A stretch of DNA of 55,274 nt from Pirellula sp. (GTDB taxonomy: Bacteria > Planctomycetota > Planctomycetia > Pirellulales > Pirellulaceae). Below the pieces are notes generated by a model. That model was not told the DNA's origin and did no database searches. It saw nothing but the letters and a program-made list of their open reading frames with translations. The translations under genes were made by a program, and so were the position numbers. The stretch spans positions 1 to 55,274 of the forward strand of contig JAJTID010000078.1 of the NCBI GenBank assembly GCA_021300155.1, read 5' to 3'. Shown here piece by piece: positions 16,726 to 25,873 of this stretch; the stretch's first letter is position 1, and each line of letters opens with the position of its first letter.

Positions 16726-18066
16726 ATGTTGCGATATCTAGTGTGTTGTCTCGTGTGTTGGAATGTTGCGAAAGCAACAGAGCCGTTACCGTCGTGGAAT
16801 GATTCAGCATCAAAGCGAGCAATTATAGACTTCGTCCAAAAAGTGACTTCGGAGGGATCGTCAAACTTTGTTCCTGTCCCAGAACGTATCGCGGTCTTTG
16901 ATAATGACGGAACTCTTTGGCCCGAGAATCCCGTCCCTTTTCAACTGGCATATGCCTTGGACGTGATCAAGCAACGTTCGGCGGTAGATTCTAAGCTGGC
17001 TGCGGAGCCGATGGTGCAGGCAGCGAAAAAAGGCGATTTTGCAAAACTCCTCGAAGGTCCGCATCATGATGGACTTTTGCGGATCATGGCCTTAACGCAT
17101 GCCGGTATGACGACGGAGGAATTCAAGTCGAGCGTAGAAGCGTGGCTCAAAACGGCTAAGCATCCGCGGCTTGAAAGAGGTTACGATCAACTGACTTATC
17201 AGCCGATGCAAGAGGTGTTAGCTTATTTTCGAGCCAATTCCTTCAAGACTTTTATCGTTTCAGGTGGTGGTGCTGACTTCATGCGAGTCTGGTCCGAACG
17301 CGTCTACGGTATACCACCAGAGCAAGTGATCGGATCAACTGCCCGTACTAGGTATGAGACTAGAAATGGGTTACCCGTTCTCGTAAAGACGTTGGAGCAG
17401 TTATTCGTTGATGACAAGGAAGGCAAGCCTGTAGGAATCCACCAGTTTATCGGCCGACGTCCGATTGCATGCTTCGGCAATAGCGATGGGGACAAGGCGA
17501 TGCTGGAATACACGACGATCAACAATTCACGTCCCTGCTTCGGCTTGATAGTGCATCATACTGACAGCGAACGTGAGTATGCATACGACAAGGCTCCGCA
17601 GAGTTCTGGCAAATTGATAGATGCGTTGGCAGATGCCCCATCGCGAGGGTGGGTAGTCGTGGATATGAAAAAAGACTGGAAAGACATTTGGACACCGACT
17701 CCAAAAGAGCCCTCCGCTAGTTCTGAAATAAATCTAATTGGGAAATGGGTGGCTGAAGACATCTATGGCGGAGGAGTAATCGATAACGCATTGTCGACAC
17801 TCGAAATCAGCTTGGATGGTTCCGTCTCGGGAAGTACCGCAGTCAATCGATACGCAGGCAAGGCCAAGATTGATGGACAAAAAATTGTTATCGGTCCTCT
17901 TGCGGTCACACGGCGGGCCGGACCACCTGCACTGATGGAACAAGAATCTAAGTTCACTAGTGCAATTGGAAAAGTCGTTAGCTTTCGAATAGAGGTTTCA
18001 GGATTACTGTACCTTTCGGACGCGTCAGGTAATGATGTGCTGCGGTTTGCGAAACTGTCAAAATAA
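16726..18066 (+). CDS. HAD-family phosphatase fused to a META domain
   Basis: Two domains are visible. Residues 50-310 form a HAD (SerB-like) hydrolase with the nucleophile motif at 59-63 (VFDNDGTLW), motif II in FIVSGGGADFMRVW and the metal motif in FGNSDGDKAMLEY. Residues about 335-446 match a META/HslJ-like domain (STAVNRYAGKAKIDGQKIVI, then GPPALMEQESKFTSAI). The ATG at 16726 begins a hydrophobic leader (MLRYLVCCLVCWNVAKA), so export is likely; an ATG at 16657 is the longer alternative but lies in the repeat. It probably removes phosphate from a small molecule outside the cytoplasm. It follows the sulfatase in the same direction. Confidence 0.82.
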   Translation: MLRYLVCCLVCWNVAKATEPLPSWNDSASKRAIIDFVQKVTSEGSSNFVPVPERIAVFDNDGTLWPENPVPFQLAYALDVIKQRSAVDSKLAAEPMVQAAKKGDFAKLLEGPHHDGLLRIMALTHAGMTTEEFKSSVEAWLKTAKHPRLERGYDQLTYQPMQEVLAYFRANSFKTFIVSGGGADFMRVWSERVYGIPPEQVIGSTARTRYETRNGLPVLVKTLEQLFVDDKEGKPVGIHQFIGRRPIACFGNSDGDKAMLEYTTINNSRPCFGLIVHHTDSEREYAYDKAPQSSGKLIDALADAPSRGWVVVDMKKDWKDIWTPTPKEPSASSEINLIGKWVAEDIYGGGVIDNALSTLEISLDGSVSGSTAVNRYAGKAKIDGQKIVIGPLAVTRRAGPPALMEQESKFTSAIGKVVSFRIEVSGLLYLSDASGNDVLRFAKLSK

Positions 18067-18168
18067 AGGTTGGCTAGGCTGTCCGTGGGTTGCAAGACAC
18101 AATTGATCGCAAGAGTTTATCGTGTGAAAAAATAACTTATAGGAAAGTGCATCAAAAAGGGGAAATCG

Positions 18169-19077
18169 ATGGTATTACGCATGCTGGGACTTATGGTTGC
18201 AGTAACATGCCTGTTGCTTGCGCCGGTAGCAACATCTTTCACATTGGGGCAAGAGGATCCTGGCGTGGCTGATATTCGGAAAGCGACCGAGAAGCTTACA
18301 GAGGCTTTTGGCGCTGGGAAGTCGGACGAACTCGCTGCCATGTTTCTGGTGAGTGGCGAATTGATCGATGAGCAAGGAACCGTTTACCAGGGACAGAAAG
18401 AGATCGAGGAATTGGCTGCGGCCTTCTTTGAGAAGTTCCCAGGAACGCAGGTGCGAAACGAGATCGATTCCATTCGAATAGTCGGCCCTATTGCCATTCA
18501 AGAAGGAAAGCGAGTAACAACAGCAAAAGATGGAAGTACTTCGACGGTCCGATATATCGGGGTTCTCTCCAAGACGGACCGAGGTTGGAGAATTGCTTCG
18601 CTTCGTGATTTTGCGGATGAGGCACTACCCACCCCAGGAGAATTTCTAAAGCCCTTAGCTTGGCTTGTAGGCGATTGGATCAACGAAGGTGCAGACGCAC
18701 GTGTAAAGATTACCTATCGATGGTCCGAGGACAAGAATTTTCTTCTGGGAGATATCTTGGTTACTAAGAACAACCAAATCGTGATGAAGAGTTCACAAAG
18801 AATTGGCTGGGACGCACTGCATGGTTCGCCTCGCTCGTGGACATTCGACTCCGATGGGGGATTCGCAGAAGCGATGTGGACACAAGTAGAAGATACATGG
18901 ATTGTGCGATCTTCTGCTACGATGCCGGACGGCCAAACAGGATCTGCAATGTTAAAGATTGAGAACGAAGGAAAAGGTCGCTATGTCATGACAGGGACAA
19001 ACCGGATCATAGGGAATGTGCTGGATCATGATTATCAGATAACAGTTGTCAAACAGCCGCCAACCGCAGCGAAGTAA
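18169..19077 (+). CDS. Secreted NTF2-like (DUF4440/SgcJ-type) protein
   Basis: The 302-residue protein has a signal peptide (MLGLMVAVTCLLLAPVATSF) and an NTF2-like cone fold in residues 30-140 (ADIRKATEKLTEAFGAGKSD, then IRIVGPIAIQEGKRV). A second beta-rich half (about 160-300) contains IGWDALHGSPRSWTFDSDGG and ends with a strand-rich tail. This two-part layout is common in planctomycetes and verrucomicrobia, where it is annotated as SgcJ/EcaC-like, but no reaction is established. A purine-rich AAAAGGGGAAA precedes the ATG at 18169. The decayed gene at 13257 is a paralog. Confidence 0.8.
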   Translation: MVLRMLGLMVAVTCLLLAPVATSFTLGQEDPGVADIRKATEKLTEAFGAGKSDELAAMFLVSGELIDEQGTVYQGQKEIEELAAAFFEKFPGTQVRNEIDSIRIVGPIAIQEGKRVTTAKDGSTSTVRYIGVLSKTDRGWRIASLRDFADEALPTPGEFLKPLAWLVGDWINEGADARVKITYRWSEDKNFLLGDILVTKNNQIVMKSSQRIGWDALHGSPRSWTFDSDGGFAEAMWTQVEDTWIVRSSATMPDGQTGSAMLKIENEGKGRYVMTGTNRIIGNVLDHDYQITVVKQPPTAAK

Positions 19078-19105
19078 TCGGACCCAACTATTCAGGACCA
19101 ATGCT

Positions 19106-21010
19106 ATGTTTGCTAAAAACAATATTCGCGTACAGTCGATGATGATTGCGACTCTTTTGTTGGGGTTCGTATTAGTACCTGAAGTCCAAGCCCAGCGGGG
19201 TAGAGGCGGCGGAGGTGGTGCGAGACCCTCGATGGGACAGATGGGCGGTGGTGGTGCTCGCCCAAGTATGCCTAGCATGTCGCGACCAACGATGCCTAAC
19301 GTTTCTCGCCCCAATATGCCGAGCAGGCCCAGCACACCAAATATCTCCCGACCTAACCCAACAAGTCCTTCGTTCGGGAATGTGAATAGTCGACCATTCC
19401 TACCCAATATGGGCGGCGCGGGAGGAACGCCATCGATTGGCGGCTCTCGTCCTTCGTTGGGTGGTCTTGGCAATATGCCCAATGCACAAAGACCATCGAC
19501 TCGTCCTTCGGTACCGCCAAATGTTAACCGGCCCGTTAATCCGCCGAGTGCGACACGTCCGTCATTGACAGTCGCCTCAAACCGGCCTCAAGTCAAGCCG
19601 CCCAATGTGCAGATCCCAACCACGCGTCCTTCAACAGGTATTGGCCAGAGTCGTCCGATGCTTCCCGGTGGCGGCGATAGACCATCGCTGGGAAATGCAA
19701 ATCGCCCAACAACTTTGCCTGGGCTTGCAAACCGTCCAAATCGTCCGAATATTGGGAACGATACGAACATCAATATCGGCAACACTGTCAACATCGGCAA
19801 CAGGTATCCGAATCGACCGAACTGGGACGTTGATCCTGGGTTTTCGCGTCCGAGCTGGGGGCTTGGAGGTGGCAGCAACTGGAATGAAAATTGGCACGAC
19901 AATTGTATCAATCACCATCACCATTGGTACAACGGTTGTTGGCATGGCTATTGGGGAAGCAGTTGGTATGCACCTGTCGTGTGGGGAGGGATTGGATGGG
20001 GGCTCGGGTCGTGGACCAATAGCTGGGGAAGCAGCTATACTAGCTACTATAATCCCTACTACGCTCAACCGATAATTGCTCAATCGACTCCGTTTGACTA
20101 CTCGCAACCGGTTGTTGTGAACAATTATGTTGATTCGACTTCCGAGTCTTCTAAAGAGGAGACTCGAGTGGCTCAACCGAGTGACTCGCAAGAAATGTCT
20201 TTCTCTTCGTTCGATCAGGGGTTAGCCAAGTTTCGATCGGGGCAGTACATTTCCGCTCTGACGGATTTCAACACATCTATCAAAGAGTTGCCTGGTGATC
20301 CCGTCGTGCATGAAGTTCGCTCGCTAGCGTTGTTTGCAATCGGCGACTATACCAAAGCAGCAGCTGGCCTTAATTCGTTACTCTCGTCCGCCCCTGGCAT
20401 GGACTGGACCACTATGAGCGGTCTCTATGGCGAGCCGGAAGACTATACAACTCAACTTCGCAAGCTAGAAAAGTTTTGCAAACAGAATCCTAATGATGCA
20501 GGAGCCTACTTTGTACTCGCTTACCATTGTTTGGTGACAGGGCAGAAGGATGCAGCCGTTAACGCCCTCAAGGTTGTGGTCAAGAATCAGCCCAAGGATG
20601 TAACCGCGATGCGTATGTTAGAGGCGATGGCGCCTTCGGAGAAATCGACGACTCCATCTCCAGCAACTCCGCCCACTGCGTCTGCTTCCCCAGCTTCGGC
20701 TGTACCTGTCGGAACAGCGGAGCCGCAAACTGACTTGGTAGGATCCTGGAAAGCGCAGACAAACGATACCAACATCGAGCTTTCCATTACAGAAGAATCG
20801 CAGTTCAAATGGAAGGCCAGTGTCAAGGACCAACCTGCCATTCAGTTGGATGGAATGCTTGCCGTGGGTAGCGATGGGATCTCGCTAGAGACGAAGAATC
20901 AAGGATCAATCGGAGGTTCAGTCGTTTCGAAGGGCGCGGACAACTGGGTTTTCATTATGACCGGTGCACCCGCGTCAGATCCGGGATTGAGCTTTACGCG
21001 GATAAAGTAA
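19106..21010 (+). CDS. Exported Pro/Gly/Asn-rich protein with TPR domain
   Basis: The 634-residue protein starts at 19106 with a signal peptide (MMIATLLLGFVLVPEVQAQR). Residues 30-240 are low-complexity, rich in Arg-Pro, Asn, Gly and Ser (NRPNRPNIGN, MPSRPSTPNISRPN). A Trp/His-rich block follows (NCINHHHHWYNGCWHGYWG), which could bind metal or membrane surfaces. Residues about 370-500 hold two to three tetratricopeptide-like helical pairs (GLAKFRSGQYISALTDFNTS, then PNDAGAYFVLAYHCLVTGQ). The last 95 residues form a lipocalin-like beta domain (LVGSWKAQTNDTNIELSI). Proteins of this layout are frequent in planctomycetes; function is unknown, with a surface role plausible. Confidence 0.82.
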   Translation: MFAKNNIRVQSMMIATLLLGFVLVPEVQAQRGRGGGGGARPSMGQMGGGGARPSMPSMSRPTMPNVSRPNMPSRPSTPNISRPNPTSPSFGNVNSRPFLPNMGGAGGTPSIGGSRPSLGGLGNMPNAQRPSTRPSVPPNVNRPVNPPSATRPSLTVASNRPQVKPPNVQIPTTRPSTGIGQSRPMLPGGGDRPSLGNANRPTTLPGLANRPNRPNIGNDTNINIGNTVNIGNRYPNRPNWDVDPGFSRPSWGLGGGSNWNENWHDNCINHHHHWYNGCWHGYWGSSWYAPVVWGGIGWGLGSWTNSWGSSYTSYYNPYYAQPIIAQSTPFDYSQPVVVNNYVDSTSESSKEETRVAQPSDSQEMSFSSFDQGLAKFRSGQYISALTDFNTSIKELPGDPVVHEVRSLALFAIGDYTKAAAGLNSLLSSAPGMDWTTMSGLYGEPEDYTTQLRKLEKFCKQNPNDAGAYFVLAYHCLVTGQKDAAVNALKVVVKNQPKDVTAMRMLEAMAPSEKSTTPSPATPPTASASPASAVPVGTAEPQTDLVGSWKAQTNDTNIELSITEESQFKWKASVKDQPAIQLDGMLAVGSDGISLETKNQGSIGGSVVSKGADNWVFIMTGAPASDPGLSFTRIK

Positions 21011-21342
21011 TCACAACGGATGCCTGATATTTTAATCACCCAATCGATAGCATTCATTTGGTGCTGCTTCCGAGTATCAAAGTGTCGATTGTCATGCTCC
21101 TCAGAATCCTGAGATTATGAATCCGAACGATCGTGATGAGTCTAACTGTAGACTGAGTTGTTTTGGTGCATCCCAGCAAGGCGTTGCTTCCTTTCGAGAG
21201 GACTCAGACCACATCCGGCGGACGGAAGATGCCTATCTTCTATCCACCCTTCCGGAGAAGCGGCTTGAACTGGAATCAACGGCTGAGCGTCTTTCGCTCG
21301 TTTTGGAATCAGAGATTGATTTCTTTCATTTTGAGGAACGCT
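21011..21342. other. Gene-free gap before receiver scrap
   Basis: This stretch between the TPR protein and the receiver-domain scrap has only short open frames without recognisable pattern. I see no terminator hairpin, repeat or RNA gene in it. Confidence 0.4.
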
Positions 21343-21477
21343 GGTGGTTTTGTAACTACCCCAGACGATGAAAGCAAGTGTATTGATGCGGGTTGCAACG
21401 CGGTGAAGCCCATTGACAAGAAAGCCTTCCTGGCAAAGTGCGCCACTTTGATGCTTACAAATAGCAAAGATACCTAG
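21343..21477 (+). pseudogene. C-terminal scrap of a response-regulator receiver
   Basis: The last 44 codons of an open frame ending at 21477 read GGFVTTPDDESKCIDAGCNA followed by VKPIDKKAFLAKCATLML. This is the signature of the last strand and helix of a receiver domain from hybrid kinases (a Cys-x-x-Ala-Gly-Cys-x-Ala stretch, then Lys-Pro-Ile-Asp). Two residues normally found between Ala and Val-Lys-Pro are missing. The codons upstream do not look like the rest of a receiver. It converges on truD, overlapping its stop by a few bases. A broken fragment is the simplest reading. Confidence 0.5.
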
Positions 21478-22757
21478 CCCTCTATGGCTTGTTGATGCTT
21501 GTCATCATCAACCTCCTCTTCCGGTCCAATGGAGTGCGGGTCAGCAGCATCTGAGGATATCGCCCGTACAACCATCGTCGCATAGCAGCCTTTCGGAAGC
21601 TCAAAGCTCAAACGGAGCGCTAGCCGTCGATTGTGGAGTTCATCGTTCTCCCAACTGTACTGGAGTTGCTTTGGAACGAGCCATGTGGCCCGTGTTCCTT
21701 TGGAAAAGAAAGTGTCCCGAGGGTACTTCAATCGCATCTCTCTTCGTTCCATTCCGATCGACTGCAAGATCGCGTCCAATGGCGGAAGTGTAGCTTCCTC
21801 CCATTCATGTTGCCGTGCGGATGGAAGCATAAGATCACGCGACTTCAATTGGCGCAGTTTGGCTAGCGCCGACAAAACAGAATCGGATGGCTTGTCATTC
21901 CCGTTGGATTGAGAAAACAATGCCCCGGAAGGAACGGTGAGTGGTCCACATTTCGACTCGATGGTTGCTCGATACTCGGCGGGAATCGCTTCATCGATCA
22001 GTGCTGAAAGCCAGCGGTTCCAAACCCAGCTTTGAAAAGCTGCTAAATAAATACTTCGCATGTCTTGGCGAATCAGTGCCACCGCCCGTTTGAAATTGGT
22101 TGGGTGATCGACTAAGAAAGTCACGACGCTACGACGATGCGATCGATCCAGCCGTTCCTTGAGAAGCAACCAATCTCCCCAATGTTCACGCATCAACTGC
22201 TTCTGTTCCTTCTCCCGACCGCGATCGTGTGGATTCTCTTCTGCCATCGCGAGAAACAGGGCACGTTCATAGTTACCGAGGCACCAAGGAACAGCGATGA
22301 GTTCTCCCGAGTACCCGAGCGAACCAAAACGTTGATCATCAAAGTAATTGACAATCCCCTGTTGCTTGATCAACTCGCAGCGTTGCTGAATAGCGGCATG
22401 TTCCTCGTGCAATAGATTTCGCAAACAGATTTCGAAGCGATTGGCTTGGATGTCTTGCGCGTGATACTCGTGGGGACATTGTCCCAAGTACTCGAGTCGA
22501 TAGGAGCGATCTTCGTGCGACTTGTTCGGTCCGTTGTGGATGGTCAAGTATTGAGTCGTCACAGCGTGACGATCCTTCAAGCCACCATAACTCAGCGCTC
22601 GGCGTGGTAGATTCCAGTCTTGCAGAATAGCCGACACAGCTTCCGGTGTTCCGATCCCGCGTTTGTCCAGACGATACAGGGCGAATGGACCTCGTGACGG
22701 TCGAACGCCGGTCACTTCCTCAACCCGGAAGTCATTCGGCAGACTTTTTAATTTCAT
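21474..22757 (-). CDS. truD: tRNA pseudouridine synthase D
   Basis: TruD converts U13 of certain tRNAs to pseudouridine. The 427-residue protein has the catalytic motif near residue 60 (YGGLKDRHAVTTQYLTIH) with the nucleophilic Asp, the N-terminal FRVEEV start, and the second TruD signature (GIVNYFDDQRFGS), followed by the inserted TRUD domain with ALFLAMAEENP and AFQSWVWNRWL. Length is slightly above E. coli TruD. The gene starts 6 bases after the stop of the methyltransferase gene, so the two are likely co-transcribed. Confidence 0.94.
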   Translation of the reverse strand: MKLKSLPNDFRVEEVTGVRPSRGPFALYRLDKRGIGTPEAVSAILQDWNLPRRALSYGGLKDRHAVTTQYLTIHNGPNKSHEDRSYRLEYLGQCPHEYHAQDIQANRFEICLRNLLHEEHAAIQQRCELIKQQGIVNYFDDQRFGSLGYSGELIAVPWCLGNYERALFLAMAEENPHDRGREKEQKQLMREHWGDWLLLKERLDRSHRRSVVTFLVDHPTNFKRAVALIRQDMRSIYLAAFQSWVWNRWLSALIDEAIPAEYRATIESKCGPLTVPSGALFSQSNGNDKPSDSVLSALAKLRQLKSRDLMLPSARQHEWEEATLPPLDAILQSIGMERREMRLKYPRDTFFSKGTRATWLVPKQLQYSWENDELHNRRLALRLSFELPKGCYATMVVRAISSDAADPHSIGPEEEVDDDKHQQAIEG

Positions 22758-22763
22758 CCCAAC

Positions 22764-23399
22764 CTAACTTTGTTGCTTGCGAAACAGTTCAATCTCATAG
22801 GGGCCCAAGAACATCAGTAGAAGCGCTTGGTCGCCAGCGTAAACTCGAAAAACTTCTTGCAAGTAATGATGCTCACCCGGCCACGGATATGCAAATACTA
22901 GTGAAAAATCATCACATTGTAAGTCGAGTGTTTCGTATGCCGACGGAACTTGGTGGAAAAGTGAAGCATGATTCGCCTGCTTCTTGGCGAGCGAATCGGC
23001 TCCGGAGGGCAAGAAGTTCCCGTAGACGATCTCCCCCTTCAAGTTCGTTTGCTTCAGGAATTCGCGAGATTGCTCTACCAAAAAAGCCTCCGCTTCGATT
23101 CCAACGGCTTCCCATCCTAGTTGCGAAGCTAATGCCGTGACAACTCCGAACCCGCTACCCCATTCGCAAAACGTGTTGCCGACAGACAGCTTCTGTTCTG
23201 CAACAGAAACGAGTGCTCTCCAAACATCTCGAAAATCGCACGCGACGTATTGCTCAATCGGACGTTTGTGCCATTGGTCCCAATAGTCTTGAAGCCGACG
23301 GTCTGCTATCGACAGAACCTCTTCAACTTCCGTCGGAATGACGCGTTCCCAGTCCATCTCCAGGTCCACCGATTCCAAGATGGAAATATTTTTCTTCAT
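22764..23399 (-). CDS. Class I SAM-dependent methyltransferase-like protein
   Basis: The protein of about 211 residues has a glycine-rich SAM loop (FCEWGSGFGVVTALASQLGW) followed by the acidic ribose-binding residue in VGIEAEAFLVEQ, then a weaker motif at DDFSLVFAYPWPGEHHYLQE. The C-terminus reads LLLMFLGPYEIELFRKQ. These features fit a Rossmann-type methyltransferase; the substrate is unknown. The ATG at 23399 is used; an upstream in-frame TTG adds two residues. It directly precedes truD, which suggests but does not prove an RNA substrate. Confidence 0.75.
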   Translation of the reverse strand: MKKNISILESVDLEMDWERVIPTEVEEVLSIADRRLQDYWDQWHKRPIEQYVACDFRDVWRALVSVAEQKLSVGNTFCEWGSGFGVVTALASQLGWEAVGIEAEAFLVEQSREFLKQTNLKGEIVYGNFLPSGADSLAKKQANHASLFHQVPSAYETLDLQCDDFSLVFAYPWPGEHHYLQEVFRVYAGDQALLLMFLGPYEIELFRKQQS

Positions 23400-23455
23400 C
23401 TGCAATAAGGATCCTTGAGCTTCAAACCTACCGCGTATGCAATCAGGGCAGACAA

Positions 23456-23974
23456 TTACTTGGGTGAAGGAGGAGACTGATCACCATCGTTGACAAACGG
23501 TTTATGTTTCGAATCGACTCCGCGAGTGGCTTTTACTCCCTTGACTACAAGTTTAAGATCGTTGGTTCCTGAGTCCGGCACGGTAACTTTTAGTCCGGAC
23601 GTCGCATAGGAGTTATGCATGGGATTGACGACGCCGAGCGTGCTCGCTTTATGTCCTTGGATATCTTCTGCCATGACGAATTGCACCACCACGCATTGAT
23701 GCTCGCCCACCATCGCTCCATCCCCATCACCGAATGTGCTCAGGACGAAGCTACCATCGGGCTGAATCTTGCCAGTCGATTGCACCCTCTTCTCGATGAG
23801 AGAGTTCGTTTCGACGGTACCGACGGTTACGGGCGAACCATCTTCAAAAACTACGATGCCTTTGGCTGGTACTATTTTCGGCCCACGATTACATCCAATC
23901 GATAAACCGTTAGAGAATCCGATTAGCAATAGGATGCAAACGAATCGGTGAATCGAGTTGAGCCTGTTTCTCAT
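23456..23974 (-). CDS. Small lipoprotein paired with DUF1559 gene
   Basis: The 172-residue protein has a lipoprotein signal (FVCILLLIGFSNGLSIGC, lipobox Cys at residue 28) and then a beta-sandwich-like domain (VPAKGIVVFEDGSPVTVGTV, GKIQPDGSFVLSTF) of the type found in planctomycete carboxypeptidase-regulatory-like lipoproteins. It ends with a short Ser/Pro/Lys tail. It follows the DUF1559 gene by 13 bases on the same strand. The same arrangement recurs at 34262-35673, so the two products probably work together at the cell surface. Function unknown. Confidence 0.8.
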   Translation of the reverse strand: MRNRLNSIHRFVCILLLIGFSNGLSIGCNRGPKIVPAKGIVVFEDGSPVTVGTVETNSLIEKRVQSTGKIQPDGSFVLSTFGDGDGAMVGEHQCVVVQFVMAEDIQGHKASTLGVVNPMHNSYATSGLKVTVPDSGTNDLKLVVKGVKATRGVDSKHKPFVNDGDQSPPSPK

Positions 23975-23987
23975 AACTATCGTTGCC

Positions 23988-25010
23988 TTAGTCCACTAAA
24001 GATACAGGCTGTCCATCTGATCGGTTGGACAATCGGCCAAGAGTGTCCGTGTCAATGTTCACGTTGATGGTATGTACGCTTCCATCTGCAAACGCAAAGT
24101 TACATGTGCCTACGTGCCAACTGCCCCATCGCACTAGGTCCTCTGCCTCTCCCTTAGGATTCTTCGCAATAGGCATGGTGGGCCCGCCGATTCTGCCCGT
24201 ATTGAAGACATTATCTCCGTTGAAAATGAACGCATCAAATGGAGATATTCCAAGCCGTCCCATTGGTACATGCATTTCGCCAGCCATTATAGTGTTGCTT
24301 AGCCCGTCGGTGACAGAAGAATTCTTTACACGGTCTTCTGGGCTTCGCGGGCGACCATCGCTGCAACGCGCTCGGACTGAAATGATGATGCCCGTTCCGT
24401 TACCACCAAAGTTGAAATCGGTTGGCAGTCCCGAGTTCCCTGGCGATAAATCGCCGTGATTCCCACCGTAGTCACCGACCGCCCCCCTTATAGGTGTATT
24501 CTCTCCACCTCCAATTGGAACCATGCAACCGCATGGCAATCGTATCCACCGTGTTCCGTTGCCTACAACTTGACCTTCACCAATAGCTTCGCCGGCCGTC
24601 CTTCGTGAAGGGCAACAATAGGTAGATATTGTTGCAATGCGAGTCGTTTCCGGATGATCATTGTAGGGGATCGAGTATTCCCAAAGCCTCTCGTTATTCG
24701 AGGCTTCGAGATAGGGCATGATTCGAACTAGCCACGTCGTTTCTTTTCCTCCGCAATTGAATGCATCGGCATCACCGGGGCGAGGCTGATATCTTGCGGG
24801 TGGGTAGGAGCGTTGGGCATCGTGAAACATCTCAACCCCCAAAGCAATCTGGTGCAGATTGTTCTTGCATTGCATGGCTCTGGCGGATTCTCTTGCTGAT
24901 TGAATGGCGGGCAACAAAAGGCCGACCAGTACTCCAATGATTGCTATAACAACGAGGAGTTCCACAAGAGTAAAGGCTACTCGCCGCCGGATGGAAGTGT
25001 CGATAGTCAT
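23988..25010 (-). CDS. DUF1559 pseudopilin-like protein
   Basis: The 340-residue protein begins with a type IV pilin-like leader and helix (RRRVAFTLVELLVVIAIIGV) and continues with LLLPAIQSARESARAMQCKN, the DUF1559 hallmark. The C-terminal part holds the family's H-x9-DG type motif (GTCNFAFADGSVHTINVNID). Such proteins are strongly expanded in planctomycetes and are thought to be processed by a prepilin peptidase and exposed at the surface. The ATG at 25010 is chosen over an upstream TTG. It is upstream of its lipoprotein partner. Confidence 0.93.
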   Translation of the reverse strand: MTIDTSIRRRVAFTLVELLVVIAIIGVLVGLLLPAIQSARESARAMQCKNNLHQIALGVEMFHDAQRSYPPARYQPRPGDADAFNCGGKETTWLVRIMPYLEASNNERLWEYSIPYNDHPETTRIATISTYCCPSRRTAGEAIGEGQVVGNGTRWIRLPCGCMVPIGGGENTPIRGAVGDYGGNHGDLSPGNSGLPTDFNFGGNGTGIIISVRARCSDGRPRSPEDRVKNSSVTDGLSNTIMAGEMHVPMGRLGISPFDAFIFNGDNVFNTGRIGGPTMPIAKNPKGEAEDLVRWGSWHVGTCNFAFADGSVHTINVNIDTDTLGRLSNRSDGQPVSLVD

Positions 25011-25180
25011 AATCAATAGAAGCGGATTGGAAAGATCGGATCTTCTTGTGCGTGGACCTACAGTATACTTTAAGCAGGGCCTGCCGAATATTAGAATAAT
25101 GATGAACGCATCTCAGGTGCGGTCGTACAGTGATAACGTGACCTAGTTGGCAGTTAGAACCCATACAATCCGAGAAATCG

Positions 25181-25717
25181 ATGCAAAATGAGCTCAAGGA
25201 GAGATTCTGCTGGGGTGTATTGATCACCTACAGCAGCATCGTTTTCTTCGGCGAGCTCATGCACGCCATTCCTGGAATGGAATGCCATGACGGCTGCACA
25301 TCAGCACACGAGTACACATCAGCACACGAGTACACATCGCGAAACCGTGAAACGTGCGCCTCGCAGCTTTTTCCTCTTTCTCCCAAATCCATTTCGAGTG
25401 GCAAACATCCACCAAATCCGGACCACTGCGTCTTTTGCAAGAAAAGGAACCAGAAACCGACCGCAACGGAGTGTTCGGCCGCAATAGGCTCATTGAAGGT
25501 AACTCAATCGAAGAATCGAATTGGAGTAAGCAAGCCATCCGTACCATGTTCAGTTTGCAAATTGATGGCAGGATTCTCCTCGTCATTACCGCAGTATTCG
25601 GAGCCAGATCTCGGTTCTGAATTGGTTTCGTTTGCACTCGTCGGTGAAAATCATCTCCTTGTAACTTTCAGCGTGCCGTACAGTCCTCGCGGCCCTCCGC
25701 AGAATGTCATACTGTAG
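25181..25717 (+). CDS. Small exported Cys/His-rich protein
   Basis: The 178-residue protein has a hydrophobic N-terminal segment (FCWGVLITYSSIVFFGELMH), then three Cys pairs: HDGC, DHCVFCKKR and CSVCKLMAGF, and a C-terminal Ser-Pro-Arg-Gly-Pro-Pro motif. This pattern (CxxC pairs, then RGPP) recalls short planctomycete membrane proteins of the DUF2946-like kind, which may bind metal. A six-residue repeat (EYTSAH) comes from an 18-base tandem duplication. It precedes the DUF58 gene by about 155 bases in the same direction. Confidence 0.6.
   Translation: MQNELKERFCWGVLITYSSIVFFGELMHAIPGMECHDGCTSAHEYTSAHEYTSRNRETCASQLFPLSPKSISSGKHPPNPDHCVFCKKRNQKPTATECSAAIGSLKVTQSKNRIGVSKPSVPCSVCKLMAGFSSSLPQYSEPDLGSELVSFALVGENHLLVTFSVPYSPRGPPQNVIL
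25297..25338 (+). repeat. 18-base tandem duplication inside a gene
   Basis: The unit CACATCAGCACACGAGTA occurs twice without mismatch (25297-25314 and 25315-25332), followed by six bases of a third copy. It encodes repeated Glu-Tyr-Thr-Ser-Ala-His. Perfect identity suggests a recent slippage event and a site that may vary in copy number between strains. Confidence 0.9.
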
Positions 25718-25723
25718 AAGCCC

Positions 25724-25746
25724 TGCTCGGAACCAATAGCCGAGCA
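25724..25746 (+). terminator. Possible hairpin after Cys-rich gene
   Basis: TGCTCGG and CCGAGCA form a perfect 7-base-pair stem around a 9-base loop, six bases after the stop at 25717. There is no T-run after it, so a classical intrinsic terminator is not supported; it could protect the 3' end of the transcript. Confidence 0.3.
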
Positions 25747-25873
25747 AGAATTACGTTTTGGACTCTCGTTTTTCTACAGTGCATTGTCCTTTATTGATTG
25801 TGAATCCTTGTTTCTTGGATTGCAGAACGGCCACGACACCGACTGCGATTGCTTGTTTGATTGGACAATTGAG

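Noticed and set aside
21117-21371. 84-codon plus-strand frame
   Set aside because: No family pattern and no ribosome binding site; the only recognisable sequence in this gap is the receiver scrap in another frame.
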